Shown here in pieces: positions 7,974 through 15,764 of a stretch of 64,000 nucleotides of DNA. Made by a program: the position numbers and the translations under genes. The number at the start of each line of letters is the position of its first letter. The stretch's first letter is position 1. Source of the DNA: PWQG01 sp040882255 (GTDB taxonomy: Bacteria; Pseudomonadota; Gammaproteobacteria; Pseudomonadales; Pseudohongiellaceae); NCBI GenBank assembly GCA_040882255.1, contig JBBEBP010000023.1, positions 1-64,000 on the forward strand, given 5' to 3'. Under the pieces are notes generated by a model. It saw nothing but the letters and a program-made list of their open reading frames with translations. It was not told where the DNA came from and made no database searches.

Positions 7974-8115
7974 AGCAAACGAACCGCCGGACTCTCCGCG
8001 ACATCCCTCTCCCAGCTATCCCGGGAGGCGGCGCTCCCCGGTAGTGTTGGCACTTCCCTGATGGAGAAGCAAACCTTTCAGCAGGCAGAATCGTGCAAGG
8101 ACGGAGGAGGTTCCA
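7974..8115 (+). repeat. Right 142-bp direct repeat flanking the Fic island
   Basis: Partner of 6510-6651, in the same orientation and of equal length. Its last five bases run into a hairpin (8111-8144) that resembles the hairpin after argF. Together the repeats bracket about 1.3 kb holding only the Xre and Fic genes, the pattern expected for a module that entered, or could leave, by recombination between the repeats. Confidence 0.9.
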
Positions 8116-8144
8116 GGCTGGCGCGGTAACGCGCCAGAATGGAA
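8111..8144. terminator. Hairpin to the right of the Fic island
   Basis: TTCCAGGCTGGCGCG and CGCGCCAGAATGGAA pair around GTAA with two mismatches. It is near-identical to the hairpin at 6417-6450. No T-run is present. Between it and the DnaA box (8145-8263) I see nothing recognisable. Confidence 0.5.
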
Positions 8145-8263
8145 GCCTCTTCCGTCATACCACTACCCCGTCCCGCCGTCGCCTTTTGAACGTCCGATAA
8201 CCACGAAGCCGCCTGTAGCGCGCCTCTCCGGTGACCACAAGATGTAGTTGCCGCCCTTCCGTT

Positions 8264-8284
8264 TTATCCACAATCTTTTCCACA
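8264..8284 (+). promoter_or_regulatory. DnaA box pair upstream of nrdA
   Basis: TTATCCACA at 8264-8272 is a perfect DnaA box (TTATNCACA), and TTTTCCACA at 8276-8284 differs by one base. DnaA boxes upstream of nrdAB are known in E. coli, where they tie deoxynucleotide supply to replication initiation; the same role is inferred here. Confidence 0.65.
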
Positions 8285-8324
8285 GGATACACACAACAAA
8301 AAACCTTGCACTGGGGATAAAACA

Positions 8325-8369
8325 ACACTATCTTGTGTCCAATCCTTGAAAACAGACTATATATAGTGT
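8325..8369 (+). promoter_or_regulatory. NrdR box pair upstream of nrdA
   Basis: The downstream box AGACTATATATAGTGT (8354-8369) matches the NrdR consensus acaCwAtATaTwGtgt at all but one position. The upstream box ACACTATCTTGTGT (8325-8338) is weaker. The boxes are about 30 bp apart centre to centre, roughly three helical turns, as needed for cooperative binding. NrdR is the ATP/dATP-responsive repressor of ribonucleotide reductase genes. Confidence 0.75.
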
Positions 8370-8470
8370 GAACTCCATCATATAACAAGGGTCATACATT
8401 GACAGAACACCGCGAAACCGGCGCAGTGGACGGAGTATGGGAAGTATGGAGTGACACTGCTGAATTCTGA

Positions 8471-8508
8471 GCGAACAAAAACGCGAACAAAAAACGCGAA
8501 CAAAAAAC
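8471..8508 (+). repeat. Tandem A-rich 12-13-bp repeat in the nrdA leader
   Basis: Three head-to-tail copies of GCGAACAAAAAC or GCGAACAAAAAAC lie 36-74 bases before the nrdA start. They stand out in GC-rich DNA. A role in ribosome access or as a protein- or RNA-binding site is possible but unproven. Confidence 0.85.
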
Positions 8509-8544
8509 GACAGGACCTTCAAAATAACGATCACGGAGACCGTC

Positions 8545-11388
8545 ATGCAAACCGACCTACACCGCACTGCAGACAACCCTGCTTCCCCGTCCCGTAGCGG
8601 ATACGAAGAACCGAAACCGGCCAGCGCCCCCGGCCAGATCCGCGTCATCAAACGCAATGGCGCCCTGGTGCCCTACGATGAATCGAAGATCGTGGTCGCC
8701 ATCACCAAGGCCTATCTGGCCGTGGAAGGCGGCTCGGCCGCAGCGTCGTCGCGCATCCGCGAGACCGTGGCCAAGATGGGCCAGCAGATCACCACCATCT
8801 TCGAGCGGCGCATGCCCTCGGGCGGCACCATTCACATCGAGGAGATCCAGGACCAGGTGGAACTGGCCCTGATGCGCACCGGTGAGCAGAAAGTGGCGCG
8901 CTCCTATGTGCTGTACCGCGAGGAGCACGCGCGCCAGCGTGAGCAGCAGCGCGCGCAGGAACAGCAGGACAGTGACATCCAGGTCACCCTGCCCGACGGC
9001 AGCCTGGCCCCGCTGGACACCCACCGCCTGCGCACCGTCATCGACGAGGCCTGCCAGGGGCTGGAAGCGGTCTCCGCCGACGCCATCTACGAGGAAACGC
9101 TGAAGAATCTCTATCCGGGCGTGACCCTGGACGATGTGCGCACCTCGGCCGTGATGACCGCCCGCACCCTGGTCGAGCAGGACCCGAACTACTCTTACGT
9201 CACCGCGCGCCTGCTGCTGGATACGCTGCGCAGCGAGGCACTGGGCTTCCTGGGCATCACCGATGCCGCCACGCAGAGCGAGATGAACTACCGTTATCCG
9301 CAGGCGCTGAAGGCCTACATCGAGAAAGGCGCGGAACTGGAGCTGTTGTCCCCGCACCTGCTCGAGTACGACCTGGACGTGCTGGGCGATGCCCTGAAAG
9401 GCGAGCGGGATACCCAGTTCACCTACCTGGGCCTGCAGACCCTGTATGACCGCTACTTCATCCACAGCGAGGATGTGCGCTTCGAGCTGCCGCAGATCTT
9501 CTTCATGCGCGTGGCCATGGGCCTGGCGACCAACGAGGAGAACCGCGAGGCCCGGGCCATCGAATTCTATGACCTGATCTCCAGCTTCGACTACATGGTT
9601 TCCACGCCGCAGCTGTTCAACTCCGGCACCCTGCGCCCGCAGCTCTCGTCCTGCTTCCTGACTACGGTGGCCGACGACCTGCACGGCATCTATGGCGCCA
9701 TCAAGGACAACGCCATGCTGTCCAAATGGGCTGGTGGCCTGGGCAACGACTGGACCCCGGTACGCGCGCTGGGCGCCCACATCAAGGGCACCAATGGCAA
9801 GTCCCAGGGCATCGTGCCCTTCCTCAAGGTGGTCAACGACACCGCCGTGGCCGTCAACCAGGGCGGCAAGCGCAAGGGCGCCGTGTGTTCCTACCTGGAG
9901 AGCTGGCACCTGGACATCGAGGAGTTCCTGGAACTGCGCAAGAACACCGGCGACGACCGCCGCCGCACCCATGACATGAACACCGCCAACTGGATCCCGG
10001 ACCTGTTCATGAAGCGGGTGTTCGAGGACGGCGAGTGGACCCTGTTCTCTCCCAACAACGTGCCGGAACTGCACGATCTGCACGGCAAGGCCTTCGAAGA
10101 CAAGTACATGGAGTACGAGCGCAAGGCCGCCGCCGGACAGATGGAGATCTACAAGACGGTGCGCGCCAAGGACCTGTGGCGCAAGATGCTGTCCATGCTG
10201 TTCGAGACCGGTCATCCGTGGATCACGTTCAAGGATGCCTGCAACGTGCGCTCGCCGCAGCAGCACGCCGGCACCATCCACTCCTCCAACCTGTGCACGG
10301 AGATCACGCTGAACACCAGTGCGGACGAGATCGCGGTCTGCAACCTGGGCTCGATCAACATGGTCAATCACGTCACAGAGGACGGCGTCGACAACACGAA
10401 GCTGGAGAAGACCATCCGCACCGCCGTGCGCATGCTGGACAACGTCATCGACATCAACTACTACTCGGTACCGCAGGCGGAGAACTCCAACCTCAAGCAC
10501 CGTCCGGTGGGCATGGGCATCATGGGCTTCCAGGACGCACTGTACGCACAGCGCATCCCCTACGCCTCGGAAGGCGCCGTGCAGTTTGCCGACCAGTCCA
10601 TGGAGGCGATCAGCTACTACGCCATCCAGGCCTCCACCGAGCTGGCCGAGGAACGCGGCACCTACCAGAGCTACAAGGGCTCGCTGTGGGACCAGGGCAT
10701 CCTGCCCATCGACTCGCTGAATATGTTGCAGGCGGCACGTGGTGATGACTACCTGGAGGTGGACATGACGCAGACCCTGGACTGGGACAGTCTGCGCCAG
10801 CGCGTGCAGCAGGTCGGCATGCGTAACTCCAATGTGCTGGCCATCGCGCCGACGGCGACCATCGCCAACATCAGCGGCGTCTCGCAGTCCATTGAACCGA
10901 CGTACCAGAACCTGTATGTCAAGTCCAACCTGTCCGGCGAGTTCACCGTGGTCAACCCCTACCTGATCCGCGACCTGAAGGCACTGGGTCTGTGGGACAA
11001 CGTGATGGTCAACGACCTCAAGTACTACGACGGCAGCGTGCAGCCGATCGACCGCATCCCGCAGCATATCAAGGACCTGTACGCCACGGCCTTCGAGGTG
11101 GAACCGCGCTGGATCGTGGACGCCGCCAGCCGCCGTCAGAAGTGGATCGACCAGGCGCAGTCACTGAACCTGTACGTGGCCGGCGCCGACGGCAAGAAAC
11201 TGGACATCATGTACCGCATGGCCTGGCTGCGCGGCCTGAAGACCACGTATTACCTGCGTTCGCTGGCGGCCACGTCCACGGAGAAGTCGACGATCTCCGA
11301 CAGCAGCCTGAACAAGGTATCCAGCGGGCCGGCACCAGTGCCGGAGGCCTGCTCCATCGACGACCCTGACTGTGAAGCCTGTCAGTAA
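8545..11388 (+). CDS. nrdA: Ribonucleoside-diphosphate reductase, alpha subunit (class Ia)
   Basis: A 947-residue large subunit that reduces ribonucleotides with the NrdB radical. The N-terminus carries one ATP-cone (about residues 32-125, IRVIKRNGALVPYDESKI) and a second cone-like segment (about 148-240), as I recall for pseudomonad NrdA. Catalytic residues are in place: Cys370 in QLSSCFL, the NLCTE motif (Asn582, Cys584, Glu586) and the radical-transfer Tyr902-Tyr903 in TTYYLR. The tail ends CEACQ, a redox-active CxxC for thioredoxin or glutaredoxin. ATG at 8545 follows GGAG at spacing 6. It forms an operon with nrdB 32 bp downstream. Confidence 0.97.
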   Translation: MQTDLHRTADNPASPSRSGYEEPKPASAPGQIRVIKRNGALVPYDESKIVVAITKAYLAVEGGSAAASSRIRETVAKMGQQITTIFERRMPSGGTIHIEEIQDQVELALMRTGEQKVARSYVLYREEHARQREQQRAQEQQDSDIQVTLPDGSLAPLDTHRLRTVIDEACQGLEAVSADAIYEETLKNLYPGVTLDDVRTSAVMTARTLVEQDPNYSYVTARLLLDTLRSEALGFLGITDAATQSEMNYRYPQALKAYIEKGAELELLSPHLLEYDLDVLGDALKGERDTQFTYLGLQTLYDRYFIHSEDVRFELPQIFFMRVAMGLATNEENREARAIEFYDLISSFDYMVSTPQLFNSGTLRPQLSSCFLTTVADDLHGIYGAIKDNAMLSKWAGGLGNDWTPVRALGAHIKGTNGKSQGIVPFLKVVNDTAVAVNQGGKRKGAVCSYLESWHLDIEEFLELRKNTGDDRRRTHDMNTANWIPDLFMKRVFEDGEWTLFSPNNVPELHDLHGKAFEDKYMEYERKAAAGQMEIYKTVRAKDLWRKMLSMLFETGHPWITFKDACNVRSPQQHAGTIHSSNLCTEITLNTSADEIAVCNLGSINMVNHVTEDGVDNTKLEKTIRTAVRMLDNVIDINYYSVPQAENSNLKHRPVGMGIMGFQDALYAQRIPYASEGAVQFADQSMEAISYYAIQASTELAEERGTYQSYKGSLWDQGILPIDSLNMLQAARGDDYLEVDMTQTLDWDSLRQRVQQVGMRNSNVLAIAPTATIANISGVSQSIEPTYQNLYVKSNLSGEFTVVNPYLIRDLKALGLWDNVMVNDLKYYDGSVQPIDRIPQHIKDLYATAFEVEPRWIVDAASRRQKWIDQAQSLNLYVAGADGKKLDIMYRMAWLRGLKTTYYLRSLAATSTEKSTISDSSLNKVSSGPAPVPEACSIDDPDCEACQ

Positions 11389-11420
11389 TCGCATACACGG
11401 ATAACAAGACGGAGGAAGAC

Positions 11421-12854
11421 ATGCTTTCCTGGGACGATTTCTACAAACCCGAAGAGGCCGGCCAGCCAGCGCGCCGTGACAACGACGCCGCTGCGGCCGC
11501 TGCCCGGCAATCGGCTGCCGAACAACAGCCGGAACCGGCGGCACAGCCTGCGCCGGCAGCCGCACAACCGGCCGCTGCGCAGCCGCGCACGACACCGGCC
11601 ACCGCTTCCCCGAATGCGGTGGCACCCGATCAGACCGAGCAGGCCATCAGCCGGGCCGCCGAGGAAATGGCCCGCCAAAATGGCGGCGCGGCCGCATCCG
11701 CCTCTCCCGGACCGGCTGCCTCCATGGATGAGGAAGTGCCCGCAGAAGAGGTCAACAACGAAGTGCTTCAGCAAGCCATCGAGGGGCTGCAGGACCTTGA
11801 CGTGACTGCGGGCGAGGAAGAGCTGGGCGAGTGGACCGACCGGGTCAGCGTGGACGACAAGCGCATGATCAACTGCCGCGCCGACCTCAACCAGCTCGTG
11901 CCCTTCAAGTACGACTGGGCCTGGCAGAAGTACCTGGACGGCTGTGCGAACCACTGGATGCCCCAGGAAGTCAACATGAACGCGGACATCGCGTTGTGGA
12001 AAAGCCGTGAAGGCCTGACTGCCGATGAGCGCCTGATCGTCAAGCGCAACCTGGGCTTCTTCTCCACGGCCGACTCGCTGGTGGCCAATAACCTGGTGCT
12101 GGCCATCTACCGCCTGATCACCAACCCCGAGTGCCGCCAGTACATCCTGCGCCAGGCTTTCGAGGAAGCGATACACACCCATGCCTACCAGTACTGCATC
12201 GAGTCGCTGGGCATGGACGAAGGCGAGATCTTCAACATGTACCACGAGATCCCGTCGGTGGCCAAGAAAGCCTCCTGGGGCCTGAAGTACACGAAGGAGC
12301 TGAGTGATCCGAACTTCACCACCGGCACGCTCGAGACGGACAAGGCGCTGCTCAAGAACCTGATCGCGTTCTACTGCTGCCTGGAAGGCATTTTCTTCTA
12401 CTGCGGTTTCTCGCAGATCCTGTCCATGGGCCGGCGCAACAAGATGACCGGCACCTCCGAGCAGTTCCAGTACATCCTGCGCGACGAGTCCATGCACCTG
12501 AACTTCGGCATCGACATGATCAACCAGATCAAGCTGGAAGATCCCCGGTTGTGGGACGACCAGATGCGCCAGGACGCCACGCAGATGATCCTGGAAGCCA
12601 CGCAACTGGAGATCGAATACGCCCGCGACACCATGCCGCGCGGCGTGCTGGGCATGAATGCGGTGATGATGGAAGAGTACCTGCAGTTCATCGCCAACCG
12701 CCGCCTGGCCCAGATCGGCCTGCCGGAGCAGTTCAGAGGGGTCAAGAATCCCTTCCCGTGGATGAGCGAGATCATGGACCTGCGCAAGGAGAAGAATTTC
12801 TTCGAGACGCGTGTGATCGAGTACCAGACGGGGGGCGCCCTGAGCTGGGACTGA
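11421..12854 (+). CDS. nrdB: Ribonucleoside-diphosphate reductase, beta subunit (class Ia)
   Basis: A 477-residue radical subunit. The ligand and radical pattern ExxHxxxY is intact as Glu249, His252 and Tyr256 in FEEAIHTHAY, with later ligands in CCLEGIFFYCGF and RDESMHLNFG. The C-terminal tail GGALSWD would dock into NrdA. It is about 100 residues longer than E. coli NrdB because of an Ala/Pro/Gln-rich, probably disordered segment between the conserved MLSWDDF start and the folded core (about residues 20-115). Similar linkers occur in pseudomonad NrdB, from memory. The start follows GGAGG. Confidence 0.96.
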   Translation: MLSWDDFYKPEEAGQPARRDNDAAAAAARQSAAEQQPEPAAQPAPAAAQPAAAQPRTTPATASPNAVAPDQTEQAISRAAEEMARQNGGAAASASPGPAASMDEEVPAEEVNNEVLQQAIEGLQDLDVTAGEEELGEWTDRVSVDDKRMINCRADLNQLVPFKYDWAWQKYLDGCANHWMPQEVNMNADIALWKSREGLTADERLIVKRNLGFFSTADSLVANNLVLAIYRLITNPECRQYILRQAFEEAIHTHAYQYCIESLGMDEGEIFNMYHEIPSVAKKASWGLKYTKELSDPNFTTGTLETDKALLKNLIAFYCCLEGIFFYCGFSQILSMGRRNKMTGTSEQFQYILRDESMHLNFGIDMINQIKLEDPRLWDDQMRQDATQMILEATQLEIEYARDTMPRGVLGMNAVMMEEYLQFIANRRLAQIGLPEQFRGVKNPFPWMSEIMDLRKEKNFFETRVIEYQTGGALSWD

Positions 12855-12874
12855 GAGCCCGGCTCACCTGGCCC

Positions 12875-13068
12875 GAGCAGCAGGCGGGGAAGGGAGCGGG
12901 CAACGCACTCAGGATCGGCCATTGTCCGGGCCGGAAAATCGGACTCCCAGGCGATCGGCGAGGGACCGCCGATCGTTCTGTCCGTGTCTATCCGATTTTC
13001 CGGCCCGGCCAAAACATGGCCTGATTGATCCTGAGTACGTTGCCCGCTCCCTTCCCCGCCTGCTGCTC
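12875..13068. repeat. Triple nested palindrome R1 downstream of nrdB
   Basis: An outer 42-bp stem (12875-12916 with 13027-13068, one mismatch) encloses an inner 18-bp perfect stem (CCGGGCCGGAAAATCGGA at 12926-12943 with 12991-13008). That encloses a 9-bp stem (CGATCGGCG at 12952 with CGCCGATCG ending at 12975). It starts 20 bp after the nrdB stop codon. No T-run is present. Its core is unrelated to the P family or Q1. Confidence 0.92.
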
Positions 13069-13152
13069 TCCCACCTGTAGACTGTTCCGGTCCCGGCCAA
13101 AGGACAGTCATGCACTGCCCCGGAAAAACTGGCTGCCGCAACTACGGACAGA

Positions 13153-13274
13153 GAGTCTGGCGTGGGCGGTACCCCTGCGCAGGAGCGTCGGGCGCCAGGG
13201 ATGGCGCACGCCGAGCCCCCCATGGATGGGTTCACGGGCGTCTCCTGAGCAGGGGTACCGCCCACGCCAGACTC
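13153..13274 (+). repeat. Palindromic element P3
   Basis: A 122-bp member of the P family between nrdB and cfa. The left arm begins GAGTCTGGCGTGGGCGGTAC and the right arm is its complement, ending ...GCCAGACTC. The core GCGTCGGGCGCCAGGGATGG and the box GGGCGTCTCCT are shared with P0 and P4. The right flank CTCGTGCTACGAAGT matches that of P2. The rest of the 512-bp nrdB-cfa gap holds only R1 and the cfa ribosome-binding site. Confidence 0.93.
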
Positions 13275-13366
13275 GTGCTACGAAGTGCACCAAAGCGAAA
13301 CACTTGCCCGAACAAAGATGGTTGTTCTAGTATCGGGAGAAGCCAACCCGAACGGAGGGCGCCACC

Positions 13367-14557
13367 ATGTTCTGGGAGAGGCAGTTCAACTCGTTTGTGG
13401 ATGGTCTGCGCCAGCACCGGATCCCTGTTCAGATCCAGCTGTGGAACGGCCAGTCCTTTGAGCTCTCTGACCGCTCCCGAGTGCGCATCCGTGTGCCCGG
13501 CACCCCGGCGCTGCGCTACCTGCTAAACCCCTCGCTGGACCGCCTGGCCGAAGCGTATGTGGAAGGCCACCTCCAGGTCGACGGGAAGCTGGAGGACATC
13601 ATCGACGTGGCCACCCGCATCGCCACGCATGCCGACCATGACAAGAAACACCGCCGGCGAGTGCCGCTTGTCAGTCGGCACAGCCGCAAGGTCGATGCCG
13701 AGGCGATCCGCTATCACTATGATGTCTCCAACGACTTCTACCGCCAGTGGCTGGATGACAACATGGTTTACTCCTGCGGTTACTTCCGGGACACCACCGA
13801 CAGTCTTGAGCAGGCGCAGCTGCAGAAGATCGACCATATTCTCAACAAGCTGCGCATCCGCCCCGGCGACCGGCTGCTGGACATCGGTTGCGGATGGGGA
13901 ACACTGGCCATCCGGGCTGCGGAACAATACGGCGCAAAAGTGCTGGGCGTGACCCTCTCCCGGAACCAGTACGATCTGGCCCGCGAGCGGGTTGCTGAAG
14001 CGGGCCTGGAAGATCGCTGCGACATCCAGCTGGAGGACTACCGGGATGTGAGGGGCCGCTTCGACCGCATCACCAGCGTGGGCATGTTCTAGCACGTCGG
14101 CCTCAATTACCTGGAGGACTACTTCCGCCGTGTTCACGACCTGCTGGCACCCGATGGCGCGGCCATGAACCATGGCATCACCTCCGCCGACCCGGAGTCA
14201 CGAAATACCCGGCTGGGCGGCGGGGAATTCATCAACCGCTACGTATTCCCGCACGGCGAGCTGCCCCATATCAGCCTGGCGCTGAAGACCCTGAGCACGG
14301 CCGGACTGGAGGCGATGGATATCGAGAACCTGCGCCCCCATTACGCCCTCACCCTGGACCACTGGGCAGCCCGGTTCGAGAATGCGGGTGACCGCCTGCG
14401 CGAGATGACCGACGACAAGACCTGGCGGATCTGGCGCATCTACCTGGCGGGCTGCGCACATGGCTTCCGCCAGCACTGGGTGGCCTTGCACCAGATCCTG
14501 GTGGTGCGCTCCGGCAGCCGTCACTGGCCCCTCACCAGGGACTATATGTACCGGTGA
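13367..14557 (+). pseudogene. cfa: Cyclopropane-fatty-acid synthase with an in-frame amber codon
   Basis: The frame encodes a full-length (about 396-residue) CFA synthase, which would transfer a methylene group from SAM to membrane phospholipid double bonds. The SAM motif LDIGCGWG lies near residue 170. At codon 242 the expected GMFEHVG reads GMF-TAG-HVG (TAG at 14090-14092); the frame then continues intact to the normal C-terminus with no other lesion. The affected residue corresponds to E. coli CFA synthase Glu239, which holds the active-site bicarbonate, so even a truncated product should be inactive. An assembly error or amber readthrough are alternatives. The start follows CGGAGG. Confidence 0.85.
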
Positions 14558-14740
14558 GCCGATGTACTTCGTAGCCCGAGCCGTGGGGGCGATTCTCTGC
14601 TGGCACATCCCGCAACATCCGGTGCATTCGATGAAACCTCACGCAGATCAATACAAAATGGCTGACCCGTTGAGTTTCCACCAGACCTCCATCAACAATC
14701 GCTATATCCGGCAGTCCGGCCGACGAATACCTCTGTCAGA

Positions 14741-14858
14741 GATCCAGGCGGGTGGTGATGCCGCTCAGAAGCGTCGGGCGCCATGGATGGCGCACGCCGA
14801 GCCCCCCATGGACGGGTTCACGGGCGTCTTCTGAGTGGCATCACCACCCGCCTGGATC
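14741..14858 (+). repeat. Palindromic element P4
   Basis: A 118-bp P-family member with left arm GATCCAGGCGGGTGGTGATG paired to the right arm ending ...CCACCCGCCTGGATC, one mismatch in about 30. The core GCGTCGGGCGCCATGGATGG is shared. A loose copy of the family flank (TCACGAAGTGGAC) follows a short insertion. An isolated reverse copy of the flank, ACTTCGTAGCCCGAG, lies at 14566-14580. Apart from these and a possible small gene I see nothing in 14558-15128. Confidence 0.92.
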
Positions 14859-14945
14859 GGGCCAAGAAGCATCACGAAGTGGACTGGCACCCGGAAAAAA
14901 CGATACGATAGGACTTCATCAGAGACTGACGAGTCGCCATACAAG

Positions 14946-15119
14946 ATGATACCGCTCAAGAGGCCCATGAACCCGACCAGCCCCACCCGACTCTCCGACC
15001 ACACCAGCCAATACGAACAGGATGATTTCATTGTCGAAATCTCGTTTTTCGACGAATTTGACGAGGACGACGAAAACGAGCTGTTCCGTGAATCCCACGA
15101 AAAGCCGCTGCTGCATTAG
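14946..15119 (+). CDS. Small acidic hypothetical protein (uncertain)
   Basis: A 57-residue frame ending 9 bp before the MocA-like gene. The C-terminal half (from about residue 25) is rich in Asp, Glu and Phe, for example VEISFFDEFDEDDENELF, which looks protein-like rather than random. No convincing ribosome-binding site precedes ATG 14946; an internal ATG at 14967 has AGAGG only three bases away. I recognise no family. The position suggests co-transcription with the next gene if it is real. Confidence 0.4.
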   Translation: MIPLKRPMNPTSPTRLSDHTSQYEQDDFIVEISFFDEFDEDDENELFRESHEKPLLH

Positions 15120-15128
15120 GAACAGACT

Positions 15129-15728
15129 GTGACTGCGGCTGCAGATACGGCGGCTATCGTGCTGGCGGCCGGATATGGCAGCCGGTTCGGTGGCGACAAG
15201 CAGCTGGCCCGTCTGCCCGGCGGTATGCTGTTGCTGGAACAGACCCTGGGCCGCCTGCAACAGGCCACCGGTCACATCCTGCTGGTCACCCGCCAGAACC
15301 TGCGCGACCCGTTGATTCAGGCCATACCCGGTCTGGAGCAGCAGGCTCGCATTGTCGTGAGTCCGGATGCCGACCGGGGCATGGGACACTCCCTGGCGGC
15401 CGGCATCGCGGCGCTGGCGCCGGAAACGCAGGGCTGCCTGATCTGTCTGGGTGACATGCCCTGGATCAAGCCCGACACCTACCGCCTTTTACTGGACACA
15501 CTGCGCAGCGATGGCATACTGATACCCGCCTTCGAGGGCCGCAGCGGTCACCCCGTGGGGTTCGGGCGGCGATTCTTTGACGAACTGCTGCAATGCCACG
15601 GCGACGAAGGAGCCCGGCGGGTGATTCGCCAGCACCCTGCCGCCTGTGTGACACTGGCCGTCCCTGATGAGGGCATCCTCCTGGATGTCGACACGACGGC
15701 TGATCTGGACCAGAAGCGACCGGACTGA
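15129..15728 (+). CDS. MocA/MobA-like nucleotidyltransferase
   Basis: A 199-residue NTP-transferase domain protein starting at GTG 15129. The N-terminal signature VLAAGYGSRFGGDKQLA (about residues 11-27) and CLGDMPW near residue 107 are those of molybdenum cofactor cytidylyl- or guanylyltransferases. The protein likely adds CMP to molybdopterin for Mo-hydroxylases. No such enzyme is encoded here, but an XdhC-like gene, the usual companion, lies 14 kb away. Related nucleotidyltransferases for other cofactors cannot be excluded. Confidence 0.75.
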   Translation: MTAAADTAAIVLAAGYGSRFGGDKQLARLPGGMLLLEQTLGRLQQATGHILLVTRQNLRDPLIQAIPGLEQQARIVVSPDADRGMGHSLAAGIAALAPETQGCLICLGDMPWIKPDTYRLLLDTLRSDGILIPAFEGRSGHPVGFGRRFFDELLQCHGDEGARRVIRQHPAACVTLAVPDEGILLDVDTTADLDQKRPD

Positions 15729-15764
15729 AGAACCGGCAGCACTGAACGGAGAACCCCATAACGC

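Noticed and set aside
8557..11067. Very long open frame opposite nrdA (836 codons)
   Set aside because: It is an antisense by-product of GC-rich codon usage. nrdA on the other strand has complete catalytic motifs, and the antisense product resembles no known family.
1393..14858. P-family palindromes as a CRISPR array or integron attC sites
   Set aside because: The copies are scattered and not evenly spaced. No cas or integrase gene is nearby and no gene cassettes lie between them. I also do not see attC core-site motifs in the expected places.
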